Source of the DNA: an uncultured Lachnospiraceae bacterium
Lineage (GTDB): Bacteria > Bacillota > Clostridia > Lachnospirales > Lachnospiraceae
Length of the DNA stretch: 64,000 nt
Reading direction: 5' to 3'
NCBI GenBank assembly: GCA_934343915.1
Contig: CAKRIL010000004.1
Location: forward strand, 33,225 to 97,224
This document shows, one piece after another, positions 34,305-43,582 of this stretch. Position 1 is the first letter of the stretch, and every line of letters begins with the position of its first letter. A program made the translations under genes and the position numbers. Below the pieces are notes generated by a model. That model saw only the letters and a program-made list of their open reading frames with translations. It was not told the DNA's origin and made no database searches.

Positions 34305-34991
34305 CTACATCGGGAACACCGTAATATACTGAAACATAAGTATGAAATGGCATATGCTTCCGCCCATCACGAACAGATGGAATATCTCATGCGAGCCGAA
34401 CTCCTTATGTCTCGCATCAAAGCCCGGAACCTTAAGTGCATATATCACGCCTCCTACCGTGTATATAAGTCCTCCTGCGAGCAGCCAGCAGAACGCCGCG
34501 CCAGAGAGAGCCGTATATATCCTCGAAAAGGCTATGAGGCATACCCAGCCCATCGCAATATACAGTGCCGACGAGAACCACTTCGGGCAGGTAATCCAGC
34601 ACAGCTTGATGACAATTCCCGCAATGGCAATTCCCCATACCAGTGCAAGCATCACATATCCCACCGTGCCGTTCAGCACTACAAGGCATATCGGCGTGTA
34701 TGAACCTGCTATCAGCACAAAAATCATCATATGGTCAATCTTCCGCAGCACCGTCTGTATCTTCTGTGATGCCTTCACCGAGTGATATGTCGCACTCGAA
34801 CCATACAGAAGAATCATGCTTACCACAAATATTCCAAGTGATATAAAGTGTATTCTGTCCGGTGCCTTCGCCGCCTTGATAAGAAGCGGCACCGCCGCCA
34901 GCATCGTCATAAGCATTCCTATAAAATGAGTGATTGCACTCCACTTGTCCTTAAGACCGTTCTCCTCAATATTCTCAATTAATGTTCTCAT
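34305..34991 (-). CDS. Hemolysin III / PAQR family membrane protein
   Basis: The 228-residue product has seven membrane segments. Conserved family residues are visible: SSATYHSVKAS, IDHMMIFVLIAGSYTP and the end block SHEIFHLFVMGGSICHF, with His residues that bind zinc in PAQR proteins. The family is called hemolysin III or YqfA; the bacterial function is not settled and may concern membrane-lipid homeostasis. The ATG at 34991 has AAGGAG seven bases before it, which is better placed than the ATG at 34997. Confidence 0.92.
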   Translation of the reverse strand: MRTLIENIEENGLKDKWSAITHFIGMLMTMLAAVPLLIKAAKAPDRIHFISLGIFVVSMILLYGSSATYHSVKASQKIQTVLRKIDHMMIFVLIAGSYTPICLVVLNGTVGYVMLALVWGIAIAGIVIKLCWITCPKWFSSALYIAMGWVCLIAFSRIYTALSGAAFCWLLAGGLIYTVGGVIYALKVPGFDARHKEFGSHEIFHLFVMGGSICHFILMFQYITVFPM

Positions 34992-35315
34992 GTTCATGCT
35001 CCTTTCCCCTGCGGCACACTAATGGTACCGGCTTGTGTACATATTAAATATGTTCAATTCATTTAAGTTCTCTGCTTATTAAATAATTATACCCGATTTG
35101 TAGTTTTTTATTCTTTGTATAATAATTTTATTTACTTTATCATGTAGTTTTAATTACTACTTGTTGCATATGTGTATACTACCACAATAATATTTGAATT
35201 GCAACACTTTTTTAATTCTTTATTAAAATAAAGCAAATCCAACTTGAAACATCACGAAAAAAGGAATAGAATATATCTAGTACTTTTGTTTTAGTTAATA
35301 CTTAAGGAGGAACCT
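34992..35315. promoter_or_regulatory. AT-rich divergent intergenic region before the chemoreceptor gene
   Basis: These 324 bases have no gene. GTTGCA near 35162 and TTGCAAC near 35198 are inverted to each other around TGTGTATACTACC. No sigma-28 type promoter (TAAA with GCCGATAA) that one might expect for a chemotaxis gene was recognised. No c-di-GMP riboswitch signature was recognised either. TTAAGGAGG lies just before the ATG at 35316. Confidence 0.35.
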
Positions 35316-37388
35316 ATGAACTACGACGAAAATATCTTTAAAGAAAAAGCCAACCGCAAGGCAAGGCGCATATGGCTTGTATTTGCACTGCTTTTGTCTG
35401 CGAACTACGGAAAGGACACTGCAAGCGGTGCATATCCTGCATCGAATTTTATAATTTTTATGATACTCTGCTGGCTGCCTTTCTTCTCGGGAGAGATTCT
35501 TCTGAAGGTTAAGGGAAAAGCTACCGACAAGTACAGATATGACCTGGTAATAGGCTACGGTATTTTTTATACGTTCGTACTGTGTACGACCGCATCCTCA
35601 ATCGCGTTTACCTATATTCTGCCGGTTACGAGCCTCCTTGTTATATATAAGAATAAGAACTTCATGATAAAGTGCGGAATTGCCAACTCGATAATAATTG
35701 TCGGCGCAGCAGTGTTCCGCTATATGTCCGGCTACAACTCGGCATCCAACATGAATGACTACCAGCTTCAGCTCTCATGTATCATTCTGTGCTACATATG
35801 CTATGTAATGGCTATCAAGCATCTCAATGAGTCGGATGGTGCCATGACGGACAGCATCAAGTCCGATTTGAACAGAGTTGTCACAACAGTTGAGAAGGTT
35901 AAGACGGCAAGCAACACCATCATGGATGGCATCACGGTCGTAAGTGAGTTAGCGTCGGAGAACAAGCATGGTGCAGAGGTCGTTGTGCTCGGCATGAACG
36001 AGCTCACCGACAACAGCAGCCGGCTCATGACCAGTACCGCATCCTCCCTTGATATGACCACGGACATTAATTCACAGGTTCAGAACGTCGGCAGTCTTAT
36101 AGAACAGATGGTATCACTCACAGGAGAATCTGTTGAACATGCTACCGTGAGCGGTGCCGACCTTGAAGAGCTTGTTAAAACAGCCCATACGATGTCACAG
36201 CTTTCATCAGAGGTCGACAATGTTCTGCATGATTTCAAGTCCGAGTTCGAAATGGTTAAGCAGGAGACAGGAACCATTCAGAGTATCTCCGGTCAGACCA
36301 ATCTTCTCGCACTCAACGCTTCCATCGAGGCTGCCCGCGCCGGAGATGCAGGCCGCGGCTTCTCAGTAGTTGCCGACCAGATTCGTACGCTCAGCACTGA
36401 GACCAAGTCCTCATCGGGTCGAATTGAGGAAGCTCTTATCCGTCTTGACGAGACATCAGCTAAGATGACGGCTTCCATTGAGGAGACACTTAAGCTTATT
36501 GCTCTCACACTCGAGAAGGTAACCCTTACCGGTAAGAATGTCGAGAAGATTACAGCCGATACGAAGCAGCTCGGTGAACATATTCAGGTTATCGATACGG
36601 CTATGAAGGATGTAGAGAATTCCAACCATCAGCTTGTCGACAACATGGAACAGGTGTCCGACATTGTTAAGAATATGAACAACTGCATATCTGACTCGGA
36701 CGAGACCAGTAAGAGAATGCTAAGCAAGTATGATGAGAGTGCATCCAACATCGACGAGATAGAGAATGTTATCGAAGCTCTCATGTGCGAGCTCGGAATC
36801 GGCGGCTTCATGGGAATTGAAGATGTCACTCCCGGAATGAAGGTTATCGTTAAAATTGATAGTAAGGAATATCACGGCGAGCTTGATACTCAGTCAGACA
36901 ACGGCATTACGGCACGCTTTAAGTCAATTCCTGTCACCAAGAAGCCTGAGCCATGTAATCTGAGTGTCACGGTAAGCAATGTTCTGTACTGTTGGGACAA
37001 GGCAGAATTAACCTCCACCGACGGAAGAACAGCTTCAATACGAATCAGTTCAAGGCCTAAGATTACCAACCGCCGTAAGTATCCTAGAATTGACATGACC
37101 AACCCTTGTATAATCACGGTTAAAAAGACAGGGCAGGTATATAACGGCAAGCTCGACAACCTCAGCGCGAACGGATTCGCACTTGTATGCCGTGACAGCT
37201 TCTTCGCAGACAGCAAGGGAGCCGATATATCCGTTGAAATTGAGAACTTTGCACTTACCGCTCACAATGTTATCGAAGGAAAGATTATCAGAAGCACCAA
37301 CGATGAGGGAATATATCTTGTCGGCTGTCAGATGCCTGAAGATAATTACTATATAAGAGAATATGTAGAAAGCCAGCTTCACAAATAA
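35316..37388 (+). CDS. Chemoreceptor (MCP) fused to a YcgR/PilZ c-di-GMP-binding module
   Basis: The 690-residue product begins with about six membrane segments (residues 18-170) in place of the usual periplasmic sensor. A methyl-accepting signalling region follows, with the hairpin tip SGQTNLLALNASIEAARAGD and GRGFSVVADQIRTLS (about 325-360). Residues about 505-590 resemble the PilZN domain of YcgR (PGMKVIVKIDSKEYHGEL). Residues about 595-690 form a PilZ domain with the c-di-GMP motifs RRKYPRI and DNLSANGF. It would act in the membrane and link the second messenger to CheA/CheW signalling. TTAAGGAGG precedes the ATG. No che or fli gene is adjacent. Confidence 0.9.
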   Translation: MNYDENIFKEKANRKARRIWLVFALLLSANYGKDTASGAYPASNFIIFMILCWLPFFSGEILLKVKGKATDKYRYDLVIGYGIFYTFVLCTTASSIAFTYILPVTSLLVIYKNKNFMIKCGIANSIIIVGAAVFRYMSGYNSASNMNDYQLQLSCIILCYICYVMAIKHLNESDGAMTDSIKSDLNRVVTTVEKVKTASNTIMDGITVVSELASENKHGAEVVVLGMNELTDNSSRLMTSTASSLDMTTDINSQVQNVGSLIEQMVSLTGESVEHATVSGADLEELVKTAHTMSQLSSEVDNVLHDFKSEFEMVKQETGTIQSISGQTNLLALNASIEAARAGDAGRGFSVVADQIRTLSTETKSSSGRIEEALIRLDETSAKMTASIEETLKLIALTLEKVTLTGKNVEKITADTKQLGEHIQVIDTAMKDVENSNHQLVDNMEQVSDIVKNMNNCISDSDETSKRMLSKYDESASNIDEIENVIEALMCELGIGGFMGIEDVTPGMKVIVKIDSKEYHGELDTQSDNGITARFKSIPVTKKPEPCNLSVTVSNVLYCWDKAELTSTDGRTASIRISSRPKITNRRKYPRIDMTNPCIITVKKTGQVYNGKLDNLSANGFALVCRDSFFADSKGADISVEIENFALTAHNVIEGKIIRSTNDEGIYLVGCQMPEDNYYIREYVESQLHK

Positions 37389-37459
37389 CCATATCAGCAA
37401 GCCGCGAAGCGGATTGCGAATATCATTGACATAGCAGAACCAAAGTTTCCTATTACATC

Positions 37460-37515
37460 AAAACAGTTCCGCAAGGTTGAGAACAATTAATGTTCCCCCC
37501 TTTCGGAACTGTTTT
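37460..37515. terminator. Bidirectional terminator between the chemoreceptor and spoIIQ
   Basis: AAAACAGTTCCG at 37460-37471 pairs with CGGAACTGTTTT at 37504-37515. The loop is about 32 bases and holds a small GAAC/GTTC hairpin. T-runs are found on both sides. Confidence 0.8.
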
Positions 37516-37525
37516 TTAATATGCG

Positions 37526-38530
37526 TTATTCTGCGTCAATATAATCCATAGGATTTACGCTTGTACCATTCTTATCAAGTCTGAAGTAGAGATTACTTCC
37601 CTCAACCGTATAATACTGGCTTGGTGCCGCCACTGATGCAATCACATCGCCTCGTTTTACCTGACTTCCGACTCCTACAACAGGATTCTTAAGCTGTCCG
37701 TATGTCATAACATAATCATCACCAAGTGCGATTTCCATTGTAAGTCCTGTCTCAGAGGTCTCATACACCGATATAACTATTCCGTCTGCTGCTGCCGAAA
37801 CAACCGAATCTTCATCCGCTCCAATGACTATCGCAGGATTGCATCTGTACACATCGAGTGTAGGAAAATAGATTGTATTGGTCATATTATAGTTGAGAAT
37901 GACATTTCCCGTTGTCGGCCACATGAGGCTGCTTTCCTCATTAAAGCTGTATCCTAAAATGGTTGCCGTACTTGCACTTACAGGTGTCGCCTCACTGTCA
38001 ATGCAGCTGGAAGCGGCTTCTGAATCCGGTGTTTCTGAAGCTGGTGCTTCTTTTACATTCTCTGCTGCCGGCTGCTCTGCGTTCGCTGCAACTGCCTGTC
38101 CTTCATTTTCTGCACCAGATGACACAGCCTTGTCTCCGTCTTTATCACCTGTCTGCGTATTTTCGGCATTAGCTGCTGTGCTTGGCACTTCAAATGGCTT
38201 ATCCTTTTCCAAATCGATTTCGCCTGTGACTTCAGCCGCTCTTTTACCGTCCTCATCATTTTCTTCAGTTGTGTTGTTCTCAACATGCCTGTCATCCTTA
38301 CTCTGTTCCTCCCTATTGTCAGCCTCCATAAGAGTATCATTCTCAGGGCTTTCGGTGCTTAACGCTTCATTAATCTCATTCAGGTCAATATAGTTATGCT
38401 TCTTGTCCCCCTGTGAATTATTGCTTTTAAGTATAGATACCACTCCGACCACCAAAGCAACCATGATGGCAAGAGATATGACGGTGGCAAAAATCTTCTC
38501 CATGTCCACCTTATTTCTTCTTCTATTCAA
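37526..38530 (-). CDS. spoIIQ: SpoIIQ-like membrane protein with a degenerate LytM/M23 domain
   Basis: The 334-residue product has one N-terminal membrane segment (IFATVISLAIMVALVVGVVSIL), a long acidic low-complexity linker of about 150 residues, and a C-terminal M23-type domain. The catalytic HxxxD is replaced by CNPAIVIGA, and the final HxH region reads SNLYFRL, so zinc binding and activity are not expected. SpoIIQ links the mother cell and forespore during engulfment. It lies downstream of spoIID, as is usual in Clostridia. A TTG at 38530, with GAGGAGG five bases before it, is the best start; the frame further upstream to 38581 has no ribosome site. Confidence 0.75.
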   Translation of the reverse strand: MNRRRNKVDMEKIFATVISLAIMVALVVGVVSILKSNNSQGDKKHNYIDLNEINEALSTESPENDTLMEADNREEQSKDDRHVENNTTEENDEDGKRAAEVTGEIDLEKDKPFEVPSTAANAENTQTGDKDGDKAVSSGAENEGQAVAANAEQPAAENVKEAPASETPDSEAASSCIDSEATPVSASTATILGYSFNEESSLMWPTTGNVILNYNMTNTIYFPTLDVYRCNPAIVIGADEDSVVSAAADGIVISVYETSETGLTMEIALGDDYVMTYGQLKNPVVGVGSQVKRGDVIASVAAPSQYYTVEGSNLYFRLDKNGTSVNPMDYIDAE

Positions 38531-38675
38531 GGCAACCTCCTCTTGCTGAATCGGTATATCATGAACTATACTCACATACACCTTTTCGCATTATCAATTT
38601 TCCTGAGTCATACTGAGAGCTGCTTTTTAGCTGATACAGCTCCTTTACTCTTGATAATAGGATTGCCACCGCTTT

Positions 38676-39608
38676 TTATTTTATACATGTTATGTTTTCA
38701 AAATAATAGTTAAGTATTTCCTTATATGAAGAGCCCTGTTCTGCTTTCTTGGCGGCTCCCGCCACTGACATGCCATACCCGCTGCCGATTCCCTTCACCG
38801 TGAATCTTATGCCCTCATCCGTCTGAGTATATATAAATGATGGCGACGCAAGCCCCAGCAGAGCCGCGAACGAATCGCCGTCCACGACAACATTCCCCAC
38901 CTGAATGAGCGTGATATAGCCTCCTGTCGTCTTTTCCACCACCTGAAGCTGCTCGGCGGCGTTTTTTTCATCAAAATACACACCATCATACCCTTTTTTT
39001 ATAATAGCTGCGAACTCCTTGTCCGTAAAATCGCGCACACTCACATATCCGTCCTCAAGGCTGTCCTCCGTCTGTATAACCTCACAGAGATAGTTACAGC
39101 CCTCACGCAGATTTCGTGTATAGCCGCTGGTGAGCATATGGCAGTAAGGATATATAACCTCGTTCTCACTGGTTATTATCTGCCCCTTCGTCTGCTGAAC
39201 CGCCAGCGTCAGCGCTGATTTCTTTTCCTTCCACGTCTCACCCCAGCGCTCCTCAAGCTCAATGTCATTAAGGAAGAGCGCCCCATTCTTTTCCCCTTTC
39301 TCACTACACCATTCTATATATGTACGGCACATTACTGCCATCGTCTTCAAAAATTCTTCATTGCCGCAATAGTCATAGGCAGGTGCAATCACCCCCGCAA
39401 TATACTCCTCAATATCCATATTCTCGGTGCCTGCGGCATAGTTCATGCTGACTGCGCTCTTTTTGCCATTTCCGGTGAGCTGTTCCGTCAGTGCAAGTCC
39501 TATTCTGTCCTTATCCAGCCCGACACCGCTCAATATCAGTGTAATTATAAATGGTATAAAAAAAACTGCCATAAGGCAGTAGAATGCTGTTTTAAAAGCT
39601 CTTTTCAT
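38676..39608 (-). CDS. spoIID: SpoIID-like protein lacking key catalytic residues
   Basis: The 310-residue product has one N-terminal membrane segment and the SpoIID/LytB fold: MDIEEYIAGVIAP (64-76), MAVMCRTYIEW, and the closing GIGSGYGMSVAGAA (273-286). In active SpoIID enzymes the first block continues as SEMP, with the Glu that cuts peptidoglycan. Here it reads APAYDY. The usual HGxGMSQ block has Ser in place of His. The enzyme may therefore be inactive or much altered. In spore formers SpoIID acts with SpoIIP and SpoIIM in engulfment. The gap to spoIIQ is 145 bases. Confidence 0.8.
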   Translation of the reverse strand: MKRAFKTAFYCLMAVFFIPFIITLILSGVGLDKDRIGLALTEQLTGNGKKSAVSMNYAAGTENMDIEEYIAGVIAPAYDYCGNEEFLKTMAVMCRTYIEWCSEKGEKNGALFLNDIELEERWGETWKEKKSALTLAVQQTKGQIITSENEVIYPYCHMLTSGYTRNLREGCNYLCEVIQTEDSLEDGYVSVRDFTDKEFAAIIKKGYDGVYFDEKNAAEQLQVVEKTTGGYITLIQVGNVVVDGDSFAALLGLASPSFIYTQTDEGIRFTVKGIGSGYGMSVAGAAKKAEQGSSYKEILNYYFENITCIK

Positions 39609-39612
39609 GCAA

Positions 39613-39645
39613 ACACCCCCTGCACATATTGTATGCAGAGGGTGT
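39613..39645 (-). terminator. Terminator of glgP
   Basis: ACACCCCCTGCA at 39613-39624 pairs with TGCAGAGGGTGT at 39634-39645 with one mismatch. It lies between the glgP stop codon and the start of spoIID. Confidence 0.75.
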
Positions 39646-39666
39646 AATTTTTATTAATTATATTGA

Positions 39667-42144
39667 TTAGATGCAGTCTGCGTCCGTAAGCTCAACCTTA
39701 ACCTTCTGAAGATGCCATATGTCATGAACATACTCCTCGATTGTTCTGTCGGATGTGAACTTGCCGCTGCATGCTGTATTGAGCATTGCTGAACGAGCCC
39801 AGCCCTCAGTGTCACGATACTTTTCCTCTATCTTCTTCTGCGCATCCGCATATGAACGGAAATCCTTCAATATGAAGTATACATCAGCGCGGTTGCCGCC
39901 CTGTGCATGAAGAAGTGAGTCGTATATCTCACGGAACATCTCAGGGTCCTCAGGTGAATAGAAGCCGTTGATAAGCTGCATGAGCACCTGTCTGATATCC
40001 TGGTCATTGTTGAATATATCCATAGGATTATAACCGCCCTCGTTCTCGTAGCGAATAACCTCATCCGCTCTGAGTCCGAAGATTACAGCGTTATCCTCGC
40101 CAACCTCATTTACAATCTCAACATTGGCACCATCCATAGTACCGAGTGTGAGCGCACCGTTGAGCATGAACTTCATGTTGCCCGTACCTGAAGCCTCCTT
40201 GGATGCCGTTGAAATCTGCTCGCTGACATCTGCTGCCGCAAATATAATCTCGGCATTGGATACACGGTAGTTCTCAATGAATACAACCTTAATCTTGCCG
40301 TCGATTGACTTATCGTTATTGATAACATCAGCCACATTGTTGATGAGCTTGATTGTAGCCTTGGCTCTCTTGTATCCGGCTGCTGCCTTGGCGCCAAAGA
40401 TAAAGGTTCTTGGGTAAAAATCCATCTCCGGATGTTCCTTTATCTGGTTGTAAAGGTACATAACATGAAGTATGTTGAGAAGCTGTCTCTTATACTCATG
40501 AAGTCTCTTTACCTGAACATCGAATATCGAGCGAGGGTCAACCTCTATTCCGTTATGCTCCTTGATGTACTCTGCAAGTCTTACCTTGTTGCGGTACTTA
40601 ATCTGCATGAACTCGCTTCTGCTGAGCTCATCATCAGCATATACCTTAAGCTTGCTTATCTGAGGAAGGTCTGTAATCCAGTCGTCGCCAATCTTCTTGG
40701 TTACCCAGTCTGCAAGAAGAGGATTGCCGTGAAGAAGGAATCTTCTCTGTGTGATACCGTTGGTCTTGTTGTTGAACTTCTCAGGCATCATCTCGTAGAA
40801 GTCCTTAAGCTCCTGCTTCTCAAGAATCTCTGTATGAAGCTTGGCAACACCGTTCACGGAGAAACCTGCCGCAATGGCAAGATGAGCCATCTTAACCTGA
40901 CCATCATATATAATTGCCATCTTGCGAATCTTCTCCTGATTGCCCGGATACATTGTCTTAATCTTCTCTACAAAGCGTCTGTTAATCTCCTCAACAATCT
41001 GATATATTCTAGGAAGCAGTCTTGAGAACAGCTCAATAGGCCACTTCTCAAGTGCCTCAGCCATAATTGTATGGTTGGTGTATGCACAGGTCCTGGTTGT
41101 GATGTCCCATGCCTCATCCCACTCAAGTCCCTCATCATCAAGAAGGATTCTCATAAGCTCTGCAACCGCAACAGTCGGATGTGTATCATTGAGCTGGAAG
41201 CATACCTTCTCAGGGAACTGATGTATATCACTGTGCTTCTCCTTGAACTTGGCAACTGCTCTCTGCACGCTCGCGGATATGAAGAAATACTGCTGCTTAA
41301 GTCTTAACTCCTTGCCGGCATAATGATTGTCGTTAGGATACAGAACCTCAACAATATTCTTTGCAAGATTCTCCTGCTCTGTTGCCTTCTGATAATCACC
41401 CTTGTCAAAGAAATCAAGGTTGAAGTGCTGTATAGGCTCAGCATCCCATATTCTGAGTGTATTTACAACATTGTTGCCGTATCCGACAATAGGAAGGTCA
41501 TACGGAACGGCATTAACGCACTGATAGTTCTCCTGAACAAAGTGGTCTCTTCCGTCGTCGCCTCTGTAGCATCTTACATAGCCGCCGAACTTAACCTCAA
41601 CTGCATACTCCGAACGCTTAACCTCGAATGGGTTGCCGTCCTTAAGCCAGTCATCCGGAACCTCAAGCTGATAGCCGTTCTTTATCTCCTGCTTGAACAT
41701 ACCATACTTATATCTGATTCCGCATCCGTAAGCAGGATATCCGAGTGTTGAAAGAGAATCAAGGAAACAGGCTGCAAGTCTTCCGAGTCCGCCGTTGCCA
41801 AGTGCCGCATCCGGCTCCTGATCCTCGATAACGTTGATATCGAAGCCAAGCTCATCAAGTACCTCTTTTACTTCCTTATAGCAGCAAAGGTTAATCATGT
41901 TGTTGCCGAGTGCTCGTCCCATAAGGAACTCCATTGACATATAATATACAGTCTTTACGTCCTGCTTCTCATATTCCTTCTGTGTCGCAATCCATCTATC
42001 GATAATCATATCCTTGACAGCATACGCAACAGCCTGAAATACCTGCTGCTTCGTGGCTTCTTCGATATTCTTTCTGTAAATGTTCTTGACATTGTCTAAC
42101 ACGGACTTCTTAAAGTCCTCTTTGTTGAAAACAACTGTATCCAT
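39667..42144 (-). CDS. glgP: Glycogen/maltodextrin phosphorylase (GT35)
   Basis: The 825-residue product is a full-length GT35 phosphorylase. Blocks such as SMEFLMGRALGNNMINL, EPDAALGNGGLGRLAACFLDS, QLNDTHPTVAVAELMRIL and the pyridoxal-phosphate lysine region EASGTGNMKFMLNGALTLG are intact. It releases glucose 1-phosphate from storage glycogen or maltodextrins in the cytoplasm. No other glycogen gene lies beside it. GGAGGTG precedes the ATG. A 291-base palindromic element stands in the leader, 30 bases before the start. Confidence 0.97.
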   Translation of the reverse strand: MDTVVFNKEDFKKSVLDNVKNIYRKNIEEATKQQVFQAVAYAVKDMIIDRWIATQKEYEKQDVKTVYYMSMEFLMGRALGNNMINLCCYKEVKEVLDELGFDINVIEDQEPDAALGNGGLGRLAACFLDSLSTLGYPAYGCGIRYKYGMFKQEIKNGYQLEVPDDWLKDGNPFEVKRSEYAVEVKFGGYVRCYRGDDGRDHFVQENYQCVNAVPYDLPIVGYGNNVVNTLRIWDAEPIQHFNLDFFDKGDYQKATEQENLAKNIVEVLYPNDNHYAGKELRLKQQYFFISASVQRAVAKFKEKHSDIHQFPEKVCFQLNDTHPTVAVAELMRILLDDEGLEWDEAWDITTRTCAYTNHTIMAEALEKWPIELFSRLLPRIYQIVEEINRRFVEKIKTMYPGNQEKIRKMAIIYDGQVKMAHLAIAAGFSVNGVAKLHTEILEKQELKDFYEMMPEKFNNKTNGITQRRFLLHGNPLLADWVTKKIGDDWITDLPQISKLKVYADDELSRSEFMQIKYRNKVRLAEYIKEHNGIEVDPRSIFDVQVKRLHEYKRQLLNILHVMYLYNQIKEHPEMDFYPRTFIFGAKAAAGYKRAKATIKLINNVADVINNDKSIDGKIKVVFIENYRVSNAEIIFAAADVSEQISTASKEASGTGNMKFMLNGALTLGTMDGANVEIVNEVGEDNAVIFGLRADEVIRYENEGGYNPMDIFNNDQDIRQVLMQLINGFYSPEDPEMFREIYDSLLHAQGGNRADVYFILKDFRSYADAQKKIEEKYRDTEGWARSAMLNTACSGKFTSDRTIEEYVHDIWHLQKVKVELTDADCI

Positions 42145-42174
42145 ACAACACCTCCAAGATTTATTCGCTATCCC

Positions 42175-42465
42175 TATGTCAAAACATATACACTTATTAC
42201 CAACGTATAATGTGCTTTATCTATGTACGACACTTAGATGTCCAAACCTAAGATGTACTAGTAACTCTGCTTTAAAAATCAACATTCGTCCGCCACCGAT
42301 GCAAAGCATACTTCCATGTATGCTTGCATCTTTTCCGACATCCATGTCGGAAATGGCTGCAACTGTTACAGAGTTCCAAGAACATCTAAGGTTCTTCCAT
42401 AATCACTGTCATACATAGATAAAGCACATTATACTCCTGCTGCTATCACAGGATGTTTTGACATA
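42175..42465 (-). repeat. Palindromic element family I, copy A, in the glgP leader
   Basis: The ends are TATGTCAAAACAT and ATGTTTTGACATA, a perfect 13-bp inverted repeat. A 23-bp perfect arm pair lies at 42205-42227 and 42412-42434. A 7-bp inner stem uses 42263-42269 and 42369-42375. On the minus strand the core has two hairpins with GGA at the tip: one inside 42333-42352 (GACAT-GG-ATGTC) and one near 42307-42323 (GCATACATGGAAGTATGC). The minus-strand orientation is the same as that of glgP. Confidence 0.88.
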
Positions 42466-42583
42466 CAGATAATCTCTATAAACATAATAGTATGACAAAT
42501 AGCCGAGTTATGCAAGACTTTTTACCCATTTAATATACAAGATTATAGCTAAATTTAACCATAAAATATGTAAAACCAAAATA

Positions 42584-42878
42584 AGGTGTCATAACATATT
42601 CACTACCTTAGTCTTGTATAATATGATGTATTTATGCATTGCGCGACTTTTGGGAGAGGCTTAGATATTCTTAGAACTCCATATATTCCACAGCCACTTG
42701 CGGCACGGATGCCGCAAGAGATGTAATGCGGACAGGGATGTCTGCTTTACATCGTTGGCGGACTTATTTGAAATTTTTATTGGAGTTCTTAGGATATCTT
42801 AGCCTCGTACAACGGAGCCGCAATGTATAAATACATCATATTATACAATCACAGATTATTCCATATGTTATGACACCT
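42584..42878 (+). repeat. Palindromic element family I, copy B
   Basis: The ends are AGGTGTCATAACATAT and ATATGTTATGACACCT, a 16-bp perfect inverted repeat. A 20-bp perfect arm pair lies at 42616-42635 and 42827-42846. The inner stem is AGAACTCCA (42673-42681) with TGGAGTTCT (42781-42789). The core hairpins are GCGGCACGGATGCCGC and GGACAGGGATGTCTGC-like, both with GGA. It lies just beyond the 3' end of the acetyltransferase gene, in the opposite sense. Confidence 0.88.
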
Positions 42879-42905
42879 CAAATAATTATATGTATGTATT
42901 TATGT

Positions 42906-43538
42906 TCATGCCTGCTTTATCATGCAGTACTGCGTAAGCCCGAAATGCTTCTGTATCGTATCATATATCTGAAATCCAAAGTGCTTATACATGTCCACAT
43001 TCTTTGGATTATGTGTCTCAAGTGATATCATCATCTTATGCTTGTCCGCGTAGCTTACGACCTCCCCAATGAGCTTTGCCGCTATTCCGTGGTGCTGAAG
43101 CTCGGGATTTACAGCCAGATATATGATGTGAAGTCTGTTATTCTGGTGAAGCTGGTCAGTCCAGCTTGAATTGAGATAATCCCTTCCTATTATGAAGTTC
43201 CTGAGTGTCTTCATGGATGGGTCTTCCTTCATCAGATAACCGTCGGTCTTAATCTCTGCAAGTGCCTCTGTCATGTAAAAATGAAGGAGATTGTATGGCT
43301 CTGCCTCATCAGACACAACCAAAATACCGTTGATTTCCTCGCTGTCGGCAAATATCTCGCAGGTCTCGTAGAACTCGTCAAGGTCACACTTGAACAGCTC
43401 CGGCATAAGTCTTTTTCTGACATCCTCATCCGGTATCATGCTCACATATAATGGATCCTTCTCAAAACATTTAATCAACAACTGCTCCAACTTAGGAAAA
43501 TCTTCCTTTTTCACTCGATACAACGTGTCACTTGTCAT
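42906..43538 (-). CDS. GNAT family N-acetyltransferase
   Basis: The 210-residue product has the GNAT core with the acetyl-CoA binding motif A region LAVNPELQHHGIAAKLIGEVVSYA (about 145-170), read here as the Q-x-x-G-I-A type. MISLETHNPKNVDMYKHFGFQIYD is the following motif B. The substrate is unknown. The gene is monocistronic. The 5' leader has GGGGTAAAG before the ATG. Confidence 0.85.
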   Translation of the reverse strand: MTSDTLYRVKKEDFPKLEQLLIKCFEKDPLYVSMIPDEDVRKRLMPELFKCDLDEFYETCEIFADSEEINGILVVSDEAEPYNLLHFYMTEALAEIKTDGYLMKEDPSMKTLRNFIIGRDYLNSSWTDQLHQNNRLHIIYLAVNPELQHHGIAAKLIGEVVSYADKHKMMISLETHNPKNVDMYKHFGFQIYDTIQKHFGLTQYCMIKQA

Positions 43539-43582
43539 TTGCGCTTTACCCCTTTTTCATTCTCTTTTACTTTTTATTAATG

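Noticed and set aside
35230..35315. Sigma-28 promoter or c-di-GMP riboswitch before the chemoreceptor gene
   Set aside because: I looked for GCCGATAA-type and GEMM-type signatures and found neither.
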